From: Variovorax paradoxus
GTDB lineage: Bacteria; Pseudomonadota; Gammaproteobacteria; Burkholderiales; Burkholderiaceae_C
NCBI RefSeq assembly: GCF_009755665.1
Contig: NZ_CP046622.1
Coordinates: 5,211,001 to 5,275,000 of the forward strand
DNA: 64,000 nt
Direction: 5' to 3'
A program made the translations under genes and the position numbers. Below the pieces are notes generated by a model. The model searched no databases, was not told the DNA's origin, and worked only from the letters and a program-made list of their open reading frames with translations. Below are positions 34,009 through 41,099 of this stretch, one piece after another (the stretch's first letter is position 1; each line of letters starts with the position of its first letter).

Positions 34009-34661
34009 GCGACGACGCGCCATCCCAGCCCGCGCACGTTGCGGATCGACTCCGCGCCGAGCTTGCGGCGCATGCCGTGGATCAGCACGTCGATGGCGTT
34101 GCTCGTCACCTCCTCGCCCCAACCGTAGATGCGGTTCTCGAGCTGCTCACGCGAAAGAATGGCACCGGGCCGCTCGAGCAACGCGTGCAGCAGTGCAAAT
34201 TCGCGCGCCGTGAGCGCCTCGCGCGCGCCGTGGATCACCACCTCGCGCGTGGTCAGGTCCAGTTGCATTGCGTTGCCGCCAATCAGCGAATGCGCGGCGC
34301 CATCGCGTCGGCGCACCACCGCCCGCATGCGGGCGAGCAGCTCGCGGAATTCGAAGGGCTTGCGCAGGTAGTCGTCCGCGCCAAGGTCGAGGCTGTGGAT
34401 GCGGTCGTCCAGCCCGTCGCGCGCGGTGAGCACCAGCACCGGCGTGGCATCGCCGCGTTCGCGGGCGCGCCGCAGCACCTCAGTGCCGTCCTGGCGTGGC
34501 AGGCCAAGGTCGAGCAGCACGCAGGTGTAGCCGCCGTCGCCGAGCGCGCTTTGCGCCAGTTCGCCGTCGCGCACCCAGTCGGCCGACCAGCCCGCGCCCT
34601 CGAGCGCCTGCTTCAGGCTGCGCCCGATCATTTCGTCGTCTTCCACCAGCAGCACACGCAT
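34005..34661 (-). CDS. OmpR-family response regulator, QseB/PmrA-like
   Basis: 218 residues. The receiver has the acidic pocket (VEDDE), the phosphorylated Asp51 in VLLDLGLP, the Thr switch in VLVLTARD and Lys101 in LRKPFE. The C-terminal winged helix has LTAREFALLHALLERPGAILSREQLENRIYGWGEEVTSNAIDVLIHGMRRKLG, typical of the QseB/PmrA/TctD group. It is the first gene of the pair with the kinase (4-base overlap). CCTAAG half-sites 11 bases apart lie 87-103 bases upstream (34748-34764), as expected for tandem binding of this family and autoregulation. Confidence 0.92.
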   Translation of the reverse strand: MRVLLVEDDEMIGRSLKQALEGAGWSADWVRDGELAQSALGDGGYTCVLLDLGLPRQDGTEVLRRARERGDATPVLVLTARDGLDDRIHSLDLGADDYLRKPFEFRELLARMRAVVRRRDGAAHSLIGGNAMQLDLTTREVVIHGAREALTAREFALLHALLERPGAILSREQLENRIYGWGEEVTSNAIDVLIHGMRRKLGAESIRNVRGLGWRVVA

Positions 34662-34747
34662 CGTGTCGACTCCTTGGGCGGCAAGGCAGCACGCGAGTCG
34701 GAATGAGCGGCAGTGCCTTGCGCCGTGGCGCAGCGTAGGGCCGGAGT

Positions 34748-34764
34748 CTTAGGCGAGGCTTAGG
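34748..34764. promoter_or_regulatory. tandem CTTAGG repeats, candidate QseB/PmrA-type box
   Basis: CTTAGG at 34748-34753 and again at 34759-34764, an 11-base period, so both halves face the same side of the helix. The known QseB and PmrA boxes are similar direct repeats (CTTAA-type halves spaced one turn apart). It sits upstream of the response regulator gene. Confidence 0.55.
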
Positions 34765-34791
34765 GCCTGTCAACGCTGCGCGGCAAAAAGC

Positions 34792-35904
34792 TCACAGCAC
34801 ACGGACGTCGTGCCGCTCGCCTTCGGTGTCCGCTGCAAAGGCCAGCAGGCGCATCGCCTCTTCCTGCGCGCCGAGCCGCTCGGCCTTCGACCATCGGGTG
34901 AAGGGCTCCAGCACCACCGTGGCCGTGTTCTTCGCGCGCTCGATCTTCCAGATGCCCGAGACGAACCCGTCGAGCAGCACCGTGCCGCGCACGATGCCAT
35001 TGACGGTGAACACACGGGCGCGGTGCTCCTCGCTCATCACACGGCTGCGATCGGCATGCGAGAGCAGCAGGTTGTCCCATTCGGCGACCAGGCGCGGCGG
35101 CGCGGGCGTGTCGGGGTCGGGCCGCGGCGCGCGGGGCAGGTCGAACAGCTCCTGGCCCTCGTCGCCGGCGAACACGCGCAGCTGCGGCCGCAGGCGCTCG
35201 GCCACGGCCTTCCAGCCCGTGAGGCCCGACCACGCACCCGCATCGGCGAGCGTCGCGGGGCCGAAGGCCGCCAGGTAGCGCAACAGCAGGTCGTCCTGCG
35301 TGGCGGGCGCCACATCGGCGGCGGATTCGCCGAGCCACTGCGCAATGGGTTGCAGCTGTGCGCTCTGGTGCGAGTTCCAACTGCCTGCGGGCGGCAGGTG
35401 CACCAGCGGCAGGTTGTTGCGGATGAGTGCAGCGAGCGACGCGGGCTCGCGGTCTTTCCAGCGCGCGGCGAGGGCCTGGCCGAGTTCGGAACTGGTGAGC
35501 GGGCCTTCGCGCAGCAGCGCCCGGCCCGCCTGCACCACCGCCGCGCGGTCGATGCCTTCGAGCACCCGTCCGTGGCTGCTGCCTTGCAATCCCCGCTGAT
35601 GCACGGACTCGAGCAGTGGCCGCCAAGCCAGTGCGTCCGATGCGGCCATCAGGTGCAAGGTCGCGCGCATGGCGGACATGCGCACGATGCGCCGCTTCTT
35701 CAGGGCCTCGGTCAGCTGTTCGCGCCGAAAGCCCTCGAGCCGGCTCCACAGGCCGATGTAAGGCGGGTTGGGCGCCTGCGCCTGCAGGCCCGCAAGCTTT
35801 TCGATGGCCTGCGTGACGGTCGCCCTGCGCCGCTCCAGCAGCATCTGCCGCGCCAGGGTGGCCCGGTTCAGCGCGCGCTGGCTCAGCACCACGGCCATTG
35901 GCAA
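34792..35904 (-). CDS. AlkZ/YcaQ-like winged-helix DNA glycosylase family protein
   Basis: 370 residues. The protein belongs to the winged-helix family now known as AlkZ (HTH_42), whose members unhook DNA crosslinks or excise bulky alkylated bases. The catalytic QxQ motif is present as Gln41-Ala-Gln43 in AGLQAQAPNPPY. Further marks are RATLHLMAASDALAWRPLL near residue 80, WDNLLLSHADRSRV near 270 and DGFVSGIWKIERAKNTATVVLEPF near 320. It probably acts on damaged DNA, with the substrate unproven. It lies 4 bases after rluF on the same strand and is probably co-transcribed with it. Confidence 0.82.
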   Translation of the reverse strand: MPMAVVLSQRALNRATLARQMLLERRRATVTQAIEKLAGLQAQAPNPPYIGLWSRLEGFRREQLTEALKKRRIVRMSAMRATLHLMAASDALAWRPLLESVHQRGLQGSSHGRVLEGIDRAAVVQAGRALLREGPLTSSELGQALAARWKDREPASLAALIRNNLPLVHLPPAGSWNSHQSAQLQPIAQWLGESAADVAPATQDDLLLRYLAAFGPATLADAGAWSGLTGWKAVAERLRPQLRVFAGDEGQELFDLPRAPRPDPDTPAPPRLVAEWDNLLLSHADRSRVMSEEHRARVFTVNGIVRGTVLLDGFVSGIWKIERAKNTATVVLEPFTRWSKAERLGAQEEAMRLLAFAADTEGERHDVRVL

Positions 35905-35908
35905 GAAC

Positions 35909-36733
35909 TCAGAACTTCTCGTGCGGGCCGAGGTAGCGCCACTGCCCCACGGGCAGGTTGCCGAGCATCACCTTGCCGATGCGCACGCGCTTCAGGCCCA
36001 CCACCTTCAGCCCGACCAGCTCGCACATGCGGCGGATCTGGCGCTTCTTGCCCTCGGTGAGCACAAAGCGCAGCTGCTCGGGGTTCTGCCATTCGACGCG
36101 CGCCGGCTTGAGCGGCTGCCCGTCGAGGCTCAGGCCATGGCGCAGCCGGGCGAGCATGGCGGGCGGAAAAACCGCCTGCACGTTGGTCGTGACGGGATCG
36201 TCGTCGTCCATGCGCACCAGCTGCCCCGTGGGCGCGGGCTGGCCCAGGCCGTGATAGGCCACGCGCACCAGGTATTCCTTCTCCATCACCGAGTCTTCGC
36301 CGATCAGCTGGCGCGCGATGCGCCCGTCCTGCGTCATGACCAGGAGTCCGATCGAGTCGATGTCGAGCCGGCCGCACGGCGCAAGGCCGCGCAGCTGCTG
36401 GGGGCTGAAGAAGAAGCGCGCGTTGTCTTCGGCCCAGCGGTTCTGCGGCGTGAAGAGCGTCACCGCGGGCTCATGGCCGTCCTCCGCCTGCCCGCTCACA
36501 TATCCGATGGGCTTGTTGATCAGAATGGTGACCTGGTTCGCCTGCTGGCCCTTGGCGGCCTTGTCCACCTCGATGCGGTCGGCCGGCGTGACCTTCACGC
36601 CCATTTCGGCCGGCTTGCCGTTCACCTTCACCCAGCCGTTGGCGATCCACTCGTCGGCCTCGCGGCGCGAACAAAGGCCGAGTTCGGCCATGCGTTTGTT
36701 GAGTCGGATCGGTGCGGCGGAAGCGTCAGTCAT
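35909..36733 (-). CDS. rluF: 23S rRNA pseudouridine synthase RluF-like
   Basis: 274 residues. An S4 RNA-binding domain is at the start ([31 protein letters not shown]). The catalytic motif [17 protein letters not shown] supplies the active-site Asp, and the closing [26 protein letters not shown] block is that of the RsuA/RluB/E/F branch. The N-terminal S4 domain and length fit RluF, which modifies U2604 of 23S rRNA. RluB cannot be excluded fully, since it has a similar architecture. The start at 36733 is the Met just before the S4 domain. It is divergent from the glycosyltransferase operon, with 94 bases between them. Confidence 0.82.
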   Translation of the reverse strand: MTDASAAPIRLNKRMAELGLCSRREADEWIANGWVKVNGKPAEMGVKVTPADRIEVDKAAKGQQANQVTILINKPIGYVSGQAEDGHEPAVTLFTPQNRWAEDNARFFFSPQQLRGLAPCGRLDIDSIGLLVMTQDGRIARQLIGEDSVMEKEYLVRVAYHGLGQPAPTGQLVRMDDDDPVTTNVQAVFPPAMLARLRHGLSLDGQPLKPARVEWQNPEQLRFVLTEGKKRQIRRMCELVGLKVVGLKRVRIGKVMLGNLPVGQWRYLGPHEKF

Positions 36734-36827
36734 GCCCGCATTTTCGCCGATGGGCAGTGTCCGCGGGATGTGTCGCATTGCATGGGGATAATGCGCGCCA
36801 ATGGCCCGCCGACGGCCCCGGACCCGA

Positions 36828-37967
36828 ATGACAAAAATCCTGATCCTCAGTGTGAGCGCCGGCAACGGCCATGTGCGCGCAGCGCAAGCCCTCGAAGCCG
36901 CCATGCAATCGGCCCCGCCACACACGGCGGTCCACATCGATGCCATGGCACACGTGGCCGGCGGTTTCAGGAAGGTGTACACCGACTGGTACATCCAGCT
37001 CGTGAACCGCGCGCCGGAGCTGTGGTCCTACCTGCACCAGCGCGCCGACGCCACGCCGCACCATGCACCCTCGCAGCGGCTGCGCCGCGGCATCGAGCGG
37101 TTGAGCACCGGCGCCCTGGTGCGCGAGATCCGCCGCGAAAAGCCCGATGCCGTGATCTGCACCCATTTTCTGCCGGCCGAGCTGCTGATGCGCGAGCGCA
37201 ACCGCGGGCGCATCGACTTTCCGGTGTGGCTGCAGATCACCGACTACGACCTGCACAACATGTGGCTGGTGCCGGGCATGGCGGGCTACCTGGCCGCGAC
37301 GGAAGAAGTGGCCTTCAGGCTGCGGGCGCGCGGCATTCCCGCCGACCGCATCCACGTGACGGGCATTCCGGTGATGCCGGCTTTCTCCGAGCCCGACGCC
37401 CCGACGCTCGAGCGCGATGCCTGCGCCGCGGCGCTCGGCCTCGACCCCGCGCGGCCCGTGCTGCTGATGGCCTCGGGCGGTGCGGGAGTCGGAGACCTGC
37501 CGAGCATGGTCGAACGCGTGCTTTCGCTCGGTGGGGAGAGCGGCTTCCAGGTCATTGCCGTGGCGGGCCGCAATGCCGACGCGCACGCAAGGCTGCAGGC
37601 GGTGGCTGCGCGCCACCCCGGCCGCGTGGTGCCGATCGGCTTCACCAACGAAATGCACAAGCTCATGGCCGCAGCCAACCTGGTGGTGACCAAGCCGGGT
37701 GGGCTCACGGTGTCGGAGTGCCTGGCGCTCGGCAAGCCGATGCTGCTGATATCGCCGATCCCGGGGCAGGAAGAGCACAACGCCGGCTTTCTCATGGAAG
37801 AAGGCGCGGCCTGGCTCGCCTACGACGCGATCGGCCTCGACTACAAGGTGGCGCGGCTGATGGCCGACCCCGCCAAGCTGGCCGACATGGCCCGCCGCAG
37901 CCGCGCGCTCGGCAAGCCGCTTGCGGCGGCCGCGGTGCTTCAACGCGTGTTGGGTGAAACAGCATGA
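36828..37967 (+). CDS. MGDG synthase-like (GT28) glycosyltransferase
   Basis: 379 residues from the ATG at 36828; an ATG at 36801 in the same frame would add nine basic residues. The N-terminal [22 protein letters not shown] is the acceptor-binding signature of monogalactosyldiacylglycerol synthase and processive diacylglycerol glucosyltransferases. The C-terminal donor-binding part has [53 protein letters not shown], the GT28 nucleotide-sugar site. It probably transfers a hexose to diacylglycerol at the inner face of the membrane. It is the first of three genes joined by 4-base ATGA overlaps, with a membrane protein and a phosphatase, so a small glycolipid pathway is likely. Confidence 0.85.
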   Translation: MTKILILSVSAGNGHVRAAQALEAAMQSAPPHTAVHIDAMAHVAGGFRKVYTDWYIQLVNRAPELWSYLHQRADATPHHAPSQRLRRGIERLSTGALVREIRREKPDAVICTHFLPAELLMRERNRGRIDFPVWLQITDYDLHNMWLVPGMAGYLAATEEVAFRLRARGIPADRIHVTGIPVMPAFSEPDAPTLERDACAAALGLDPARPVLLMASGGAGVGDLPSMVERVLSLGGESGFQVIAVAGRNADAHARLQAVAARHPGRVVPIGFTNEMHKLMAAANLVVTKPGGLTVSECLALGKPMLLISPIPGQEEHNAGFLMEEGAAWLAYDAIGLDYKVARLMADPAKLADMARRSRALGKPLAAAAVLQRVLGETA

Positions 37968-38455
37968 CCGGCGCCGCGGAAAAAACGGGCGTGTCCCGCA
38001 CCATCGGCTACCTGGCCTGGGTGGTGGTGATGGCCTTCTTTTTTGCGAACGCCGAAATCCAGATCGAAGGCGGCGCGGGCTGGGCGACCTCGCTGCCCAC
38101 CTGGCGCATCGAGAACAACATCTGGCTCGACATTTTCTGGGGCGGCCGCGCGATGACCGGCTATCACGCCTGGGTCTTCACCTTCATGGCGCTGGTGTTC
38201 TTTGCGCCCCTGGCCTTCAACGGCCGATGGACATGGCGCGACGTGGGCCTGGCCGTGGCGGGCTTGATCGTGTTCTGGGTCTGCGAAGACTTCCTCTGGT
38301 TCATCATCAACCCGGCCTTCGGCTGGGCACGCTTCAACCCGGTCGATGCGTTCTGGCACAAGCACTGGGTCTGGGGCGCACCGGTCGACTACTGGGGCGG
38401 CATGGCGGTGGCCTTGTTGATCCTGGTGACCCGGCACTGGCGGCGCGCGAAATGA
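37964..38455 (+). CDS. four-helix membrane protein of the glycolipid operon
   Basis: 163 residues. Its ATG overlaps the glycosyltransferase stop by 4 bases and its own stop overlaps the phosphatase start by 4. Membrane helices are near residues 15-30, 64-84, 92-112 and 142-157. Conserved-looking aromatic and charged positions cluster in the loops (DIFWGGRAMTGYHAWVF and VCEDFLWFIINPAFGW). I do not recognise the family. Tight coupling to a diacylglycerol glycosyltransferase-like gene suggests a lipid-related membrane role. Confidence 0.75.
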   Translation: MTGAAEKTGVSRTIGYLAWVVVMAFFFANAEIQIEGGAGWATSLPTWRIENNIWLDIFWGGRAMTGYHAWVFTFMALVFFAPLAFNGRWTWRDVGLAVAGLIVFWVCEDFLWFIINPAFGWARFNPVDAFWHKHWVWGAPVDYWGGMAVALLILVTRHWRRAK

Positions 38456-39030
38456 GCATGAGGCGCCATAAACGCAAAGACCGCGACGACAACGCCGCCG
38501 CCCACGCCGTGCCGCGCCCCGGCCACTGGGCCGATCCGCTCGATACGCTCCGCGTCGAAAACCTGCACCGCATCACGCCCACGCTGTACCGCAGTGCGCA
38601 GCCGCGCATCGCCAACGGGGCGGCGCTGAAGGCGCTGGGCATCCGCACCATCGTGAGCCTGCGCTCGTTCAACGACGACCGGAAGGTGTTCGCGGGCAGC
38701 GGCATCCGGCTGGTGCGCGTGCCGATCAACACCTGGTCGATCGACGACACCAAGGTGCTGCGCGCGCTGGTGGCCATTCGAGAGGCCGAAAAGCAGGGGC
38801 CGGTGCTGATCCACTGCATGCACGGCGCCGACCGCACCGGCGTGGTGGCGGCGGTCTATCGCATGGCGGTGCAGGGCTGGGACAAGGAGAGCGCGCGGCT
38901 CGAGATGCTGCGCGGCGGCTACGGCTATCACACGCTGTGGCGCAACATCTCGCGCTACATCGACCGGCTCGACCCAGAGAAGATGCGCCATGCGCTGGAC
39001 CACGCGCCGGTGATTCCCGTGGTGTCCTGA
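38452..39030 (+). CDS. dual-specificity/PTP-like phosphatase
   Basis: 192 residues. The P-loop is HCMHGADRTG with Cys122 and Arg128 (CX5R). The general acid is probably Asp98 or Asp99 in NTWSIDD. The N-terminal LHRITPTLYRSAQPRIANGAALKALGIRTIVSLR is the form found in bacterial DSP-like enzymes and near phosphatidylglycerophosphate phosphatase PTPMT1. The first 25 residues are very basic and may bind membrane lipids. Third gene of the glycosyltransferase operon, so a lipid phosphate is the most likely substrate, though a phosphoprotein is possible. Confidence 0.85.
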   Translation: MSMRRHKRKDRDDNAAAHAVPRPGHWADPLDTLRVENLHRITPTLYRSAQPRIANGAALKALGIRTIVSLRSFNDDRKVFAGSGIRLVRVPINTWSIDDTKVLRALVAIREAEKQGPVLIHCMHGADRTGVVAAVYRMAVQGWDKESARLEMLRGGYGYHTLWRNISRYIDRLDPEKMRHALDHAPVIPVVS

Positions 39031-39130
39031 AGGCGCCTGCAGACTTCGCGGGCCGCTCCTATACTGGCCGCCCCGTGGCCTTGGGGCCACCTTCGAACAG
39101 GCCCTTCTCCAGGGTCGCAAGGGGCTCTTC

Positions 39131-40261
39131 ATGGCACTGCAACTGCGCTCGCTCATCCGCGCGAACGGCGAACTCGAACTCTCGCTGCACGACGAACCGG
39201 TGCCTGAACCTCAGGCGCATGAAGTGGTGATCCGCGTCGAGGCGTCGCCGATGAATCCCTCGGACCTGGGCCTGCTGTTCGGCGCGGCCGACATGAGCAC
39301 CGCCAAGGTCTCCGGCACGCCGGAGCGGCCCATCGTCACGGCCACCGTGCCCGAGCGCGGCATGCCCATGATGGCCGGGCGGCTGGACCAGTCGATGCCG
39401 GTCGGCAACGAAGGCGCCGGCGTGGTGGTGAAGGCCGGCTCGTCCCCTGCCGCGCAGGCGCTGCTCGGCAAGACGGTGGCCGCAATCGGCGGCGCCATGT
39501 ATTCGCAGTACCGCGCCGTGGCGGCAGCCCAGTGCCTCGAGCTGCCCGCGGGCACCGCGCCGGCCGAAGGCGCATCGTGCTTCGTGAACCCGCTCACGTC
39601 GCTCGGCATGGTCGAGACCATGCGGCGCGAAGGCCACAAGGCGCTGGTGCACACGGCCGCCGCATCCAACCTGGGCCAGATGCTCAACAAGATCTGCCAG
39701 AAGGACGGCATCGACCTGGTCAACATCGTGCGCAAGCCCGAGCAGGAGGCGCTGCTGCGCGGCATCGGCGCCAAGTACGTGTGCAACGCGAGCTCGCCCA
39801 CCTTTCTTGAAGACCTGACGCAGGCCCTGGTCGAAACAGGCGCCACGCTGGCCTTCGACGCCACCGGCGGCGGCAAGCTCGCGGGGCAGATCCTCGGCTG
39901 CATGGAAGCGGCGCTGAACCGCACCGCCAAGGAATACAGCCGCTACGGCTCGACCACGCACAAGCAGGTGTACATCTACGGCGGCCTCGACCGCTCGCCG
40001 ACGGAGTTCGTGCGCAACTTCGGCATGGCGTGGGGCATGGGCGGATGGCTGCTGTTCCCGTTCTTGCAGAAGCTGGGAGATGAAGGTGTGCAGCGTTTGA
40101 AGGCGCGGGTCGTCGCTGAATTGAAGACGACGTTCGCGAGCCGGTACACGCGGGAAGTCTCTTTGCTCGAGGCGCTGCAGCTGGATGCCATTGGGGTGTA
40201 TGGCAAGCAGGCGACGGGGGAGAAGTTCTTGTTGAATCCGAACAAGGGTGTGGCTGCGTAG
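39131..40261 (+). CDS. MDR-family zinc-binding dehydrogenase
   Basis: 376 residues. The N-terminal GroES-like domain has HEVVIRVEASPMNPSDLGLLFG and MPVGNEGAGVVVKAG. The nucleotide-binding part has ALVHTAAASNLGQMLNKICQKDGIDLVNIVR, with HTAAASNLGQ in place of the usual GAGGVG, and LAFDATGGGKLAGQIL. This is the enoyl-reductase/quinone-oxidoreductase-like branch of the family; the substrate is unknown. The last 190 bases change codon use sharply: TTG, GCG, GTG, GGG and T-ending codons replace C-ending ones, while the protein remains a normal family end. A palindromic repeat starts 9 bases after the stop. Confidence 0.85.
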   Translation: MALQLRSLIRANGELELSLHDEPVPEPQAHEVVIRVEASPMNPSDLGLLFGAADMSTAKVSGTPERPIVTATVPERGMPMMAGRLDQSMPVGNEGAGVVVKAGSSPAAQALLGKTVAAIGGAMYSQYRAVAAAQCLELPAGTAPAEGASCFVNPLTSLGMVETMRREGHKALVHTAAASNLGQMLNKICQKDGIDLVNIVRKPEQEALLRGIGAKYVCNASSPTFLEDLTQALVETGATLAFDATGGGKLAGQILGCMEAALNRTAKEYSRYGSTTHKQVYIYGGLDRSPTEFVRNFGMAWGMGGWLLFPFLQKLGDEGVQRLKARVVAELKTTFASRYTREVSLLEALQLDAIGVYGKQATGEKFLLNPNKGVAA

Positions 40262-40270
40262 GCGCTGCTG

Positions 40271-40365
40271 CCCTCACCCCAGCCCTCTCCCGGAGGGAGA
40301 GGGAGCAACACACAGCCCCGCTCCGCCTTGTCCCCTCTCCCTCTGGGAGAGGGTTAGGGTGAGGG
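40271..40365. repeat. REP-like palindromic pair, probable bidirectional terminator
   Basis: Two hairpins with identical 9-bp arms CCCTCTCCC/GGGAGAGGG lie at 40283-40303 (loop GGA) and 40333-40353 (loop TCT). Their flanks are also inverted: CCCTCACCCC before the first and TTAGGGTGAGGG after the second, so the whole 95 bases form a larger palindrome. The type is common between genes in many GC-rich Gram-negative genomes. It separates the convergent dehydrogenase and kdpE genes. Confidence 0.88.
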
Positions 40366-40399
40366 CTCTGTGCCTTCGACAGAGCGCGGCGTCAACGAG

Positions 40400-41095
40400 C
40401 TAAACCACCAACCGATACCCCACCGCAGTCTCCGTCAGCAGATGCCGCGGCTGCGCCGGGTCCGCTTCCAGCTTCTGCCGCAGATGCCCCATGTAGATGC
40501 GCAGGTAATGGCTCTGGTCCGTGTGCGACGGACCCCATACCTCGCGCAGCAGCTGGCGCTGCGTGAGCACGCGGCCTGCGTTGGCAACCAGCACGGACAG
40601 CAGCCGGTACTCGGTAGGCGTCAGGTGCACTTCAACCCCGGCGCGGCGCACGATGCGCGCGGCGCGGTCGAGTTCGACCTCGCCGAAGCGGAAGACCGCT
40701 TCCGCCGGTTCTTCGCTTCCGCCCGCCGCACGCGGGCGACGCAGGTTGGCGCGCACGCGCGCCAGCAGTTCGCCAGTGCCGAAGGGCTTCGTCAGGTAAT
40801 CATCGGCGCCTGCATCCAGCGCTGCGATCTTGTCGGCCTCGTCCGTGCGGGCCGACAGCACGATGATCGGCACCGCCGACCAGCCGCGCACATCCCGAAT
40901 CAACGACACGCCGTCGCCGTCGGGCAGGCCGAGGTCGAGCACCAGCAGGTCGGGCTGACGCGTGCCGGCCGCAGCCAGGCCGTCGCGCAGCGTGCCGGCC
41001 TCATGCACCAGCCAGCCCTCGGCCTCGAGCGCGCCGCGCACAAAGCGGCGGATCTGCGGCTCGTCTTCGATCACGATGGCGGTGGGGGATGGCAT
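40400..41095 (-). CDS. kdpE: KDP operon response regulator KdpE
   Basis: 231 residues. The receiver holds Asp54 (LLVLDLGLPDGDG), the acidic pair in IEDEP and Lys103 in LTKPFG. The OmpR-type winged helix ends with LRIYMGHLRQKLEADPAQPRHLLTETAVGYRL, characteristic of KdpE. Phosphorylated by KdpD, it activates the kdp promoter under potassium limitation. It starts 4 bases after the kdpD stop and is the last gene of the kdp operon. A candidate box for it is at 49188-49202. Confidence 0.96.
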   Translation of the reverse strand: MPSPTAIVIEDEPQIRRFVRGALEAEGWLVHEAGTLRDGLAAAGTRQPDLLVLDLGLPDGDGVSLIRDVRGWSAVPIIVLSARTDEADKIAALDAGADDYLTKPFGTGELLARVRANLRRPRAAGGSEEPAEAVFRFGEVELDRAARIVRRAGVEVHLTPTEYRLLSVLVANAGRVLTQRQLLREVWGPSHTDQSHYLRIYMGHLRQKLEADPAQPRHLLTETAVGYRLVV

Positions 41096-41099
41096 GGCT

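Noticed and set aside
40271..40365. CRISPR-like repeats
   Set aside because: There are only two units in inverted orientation, each a hairpin, without spacers. This is a REP-type palindrome.
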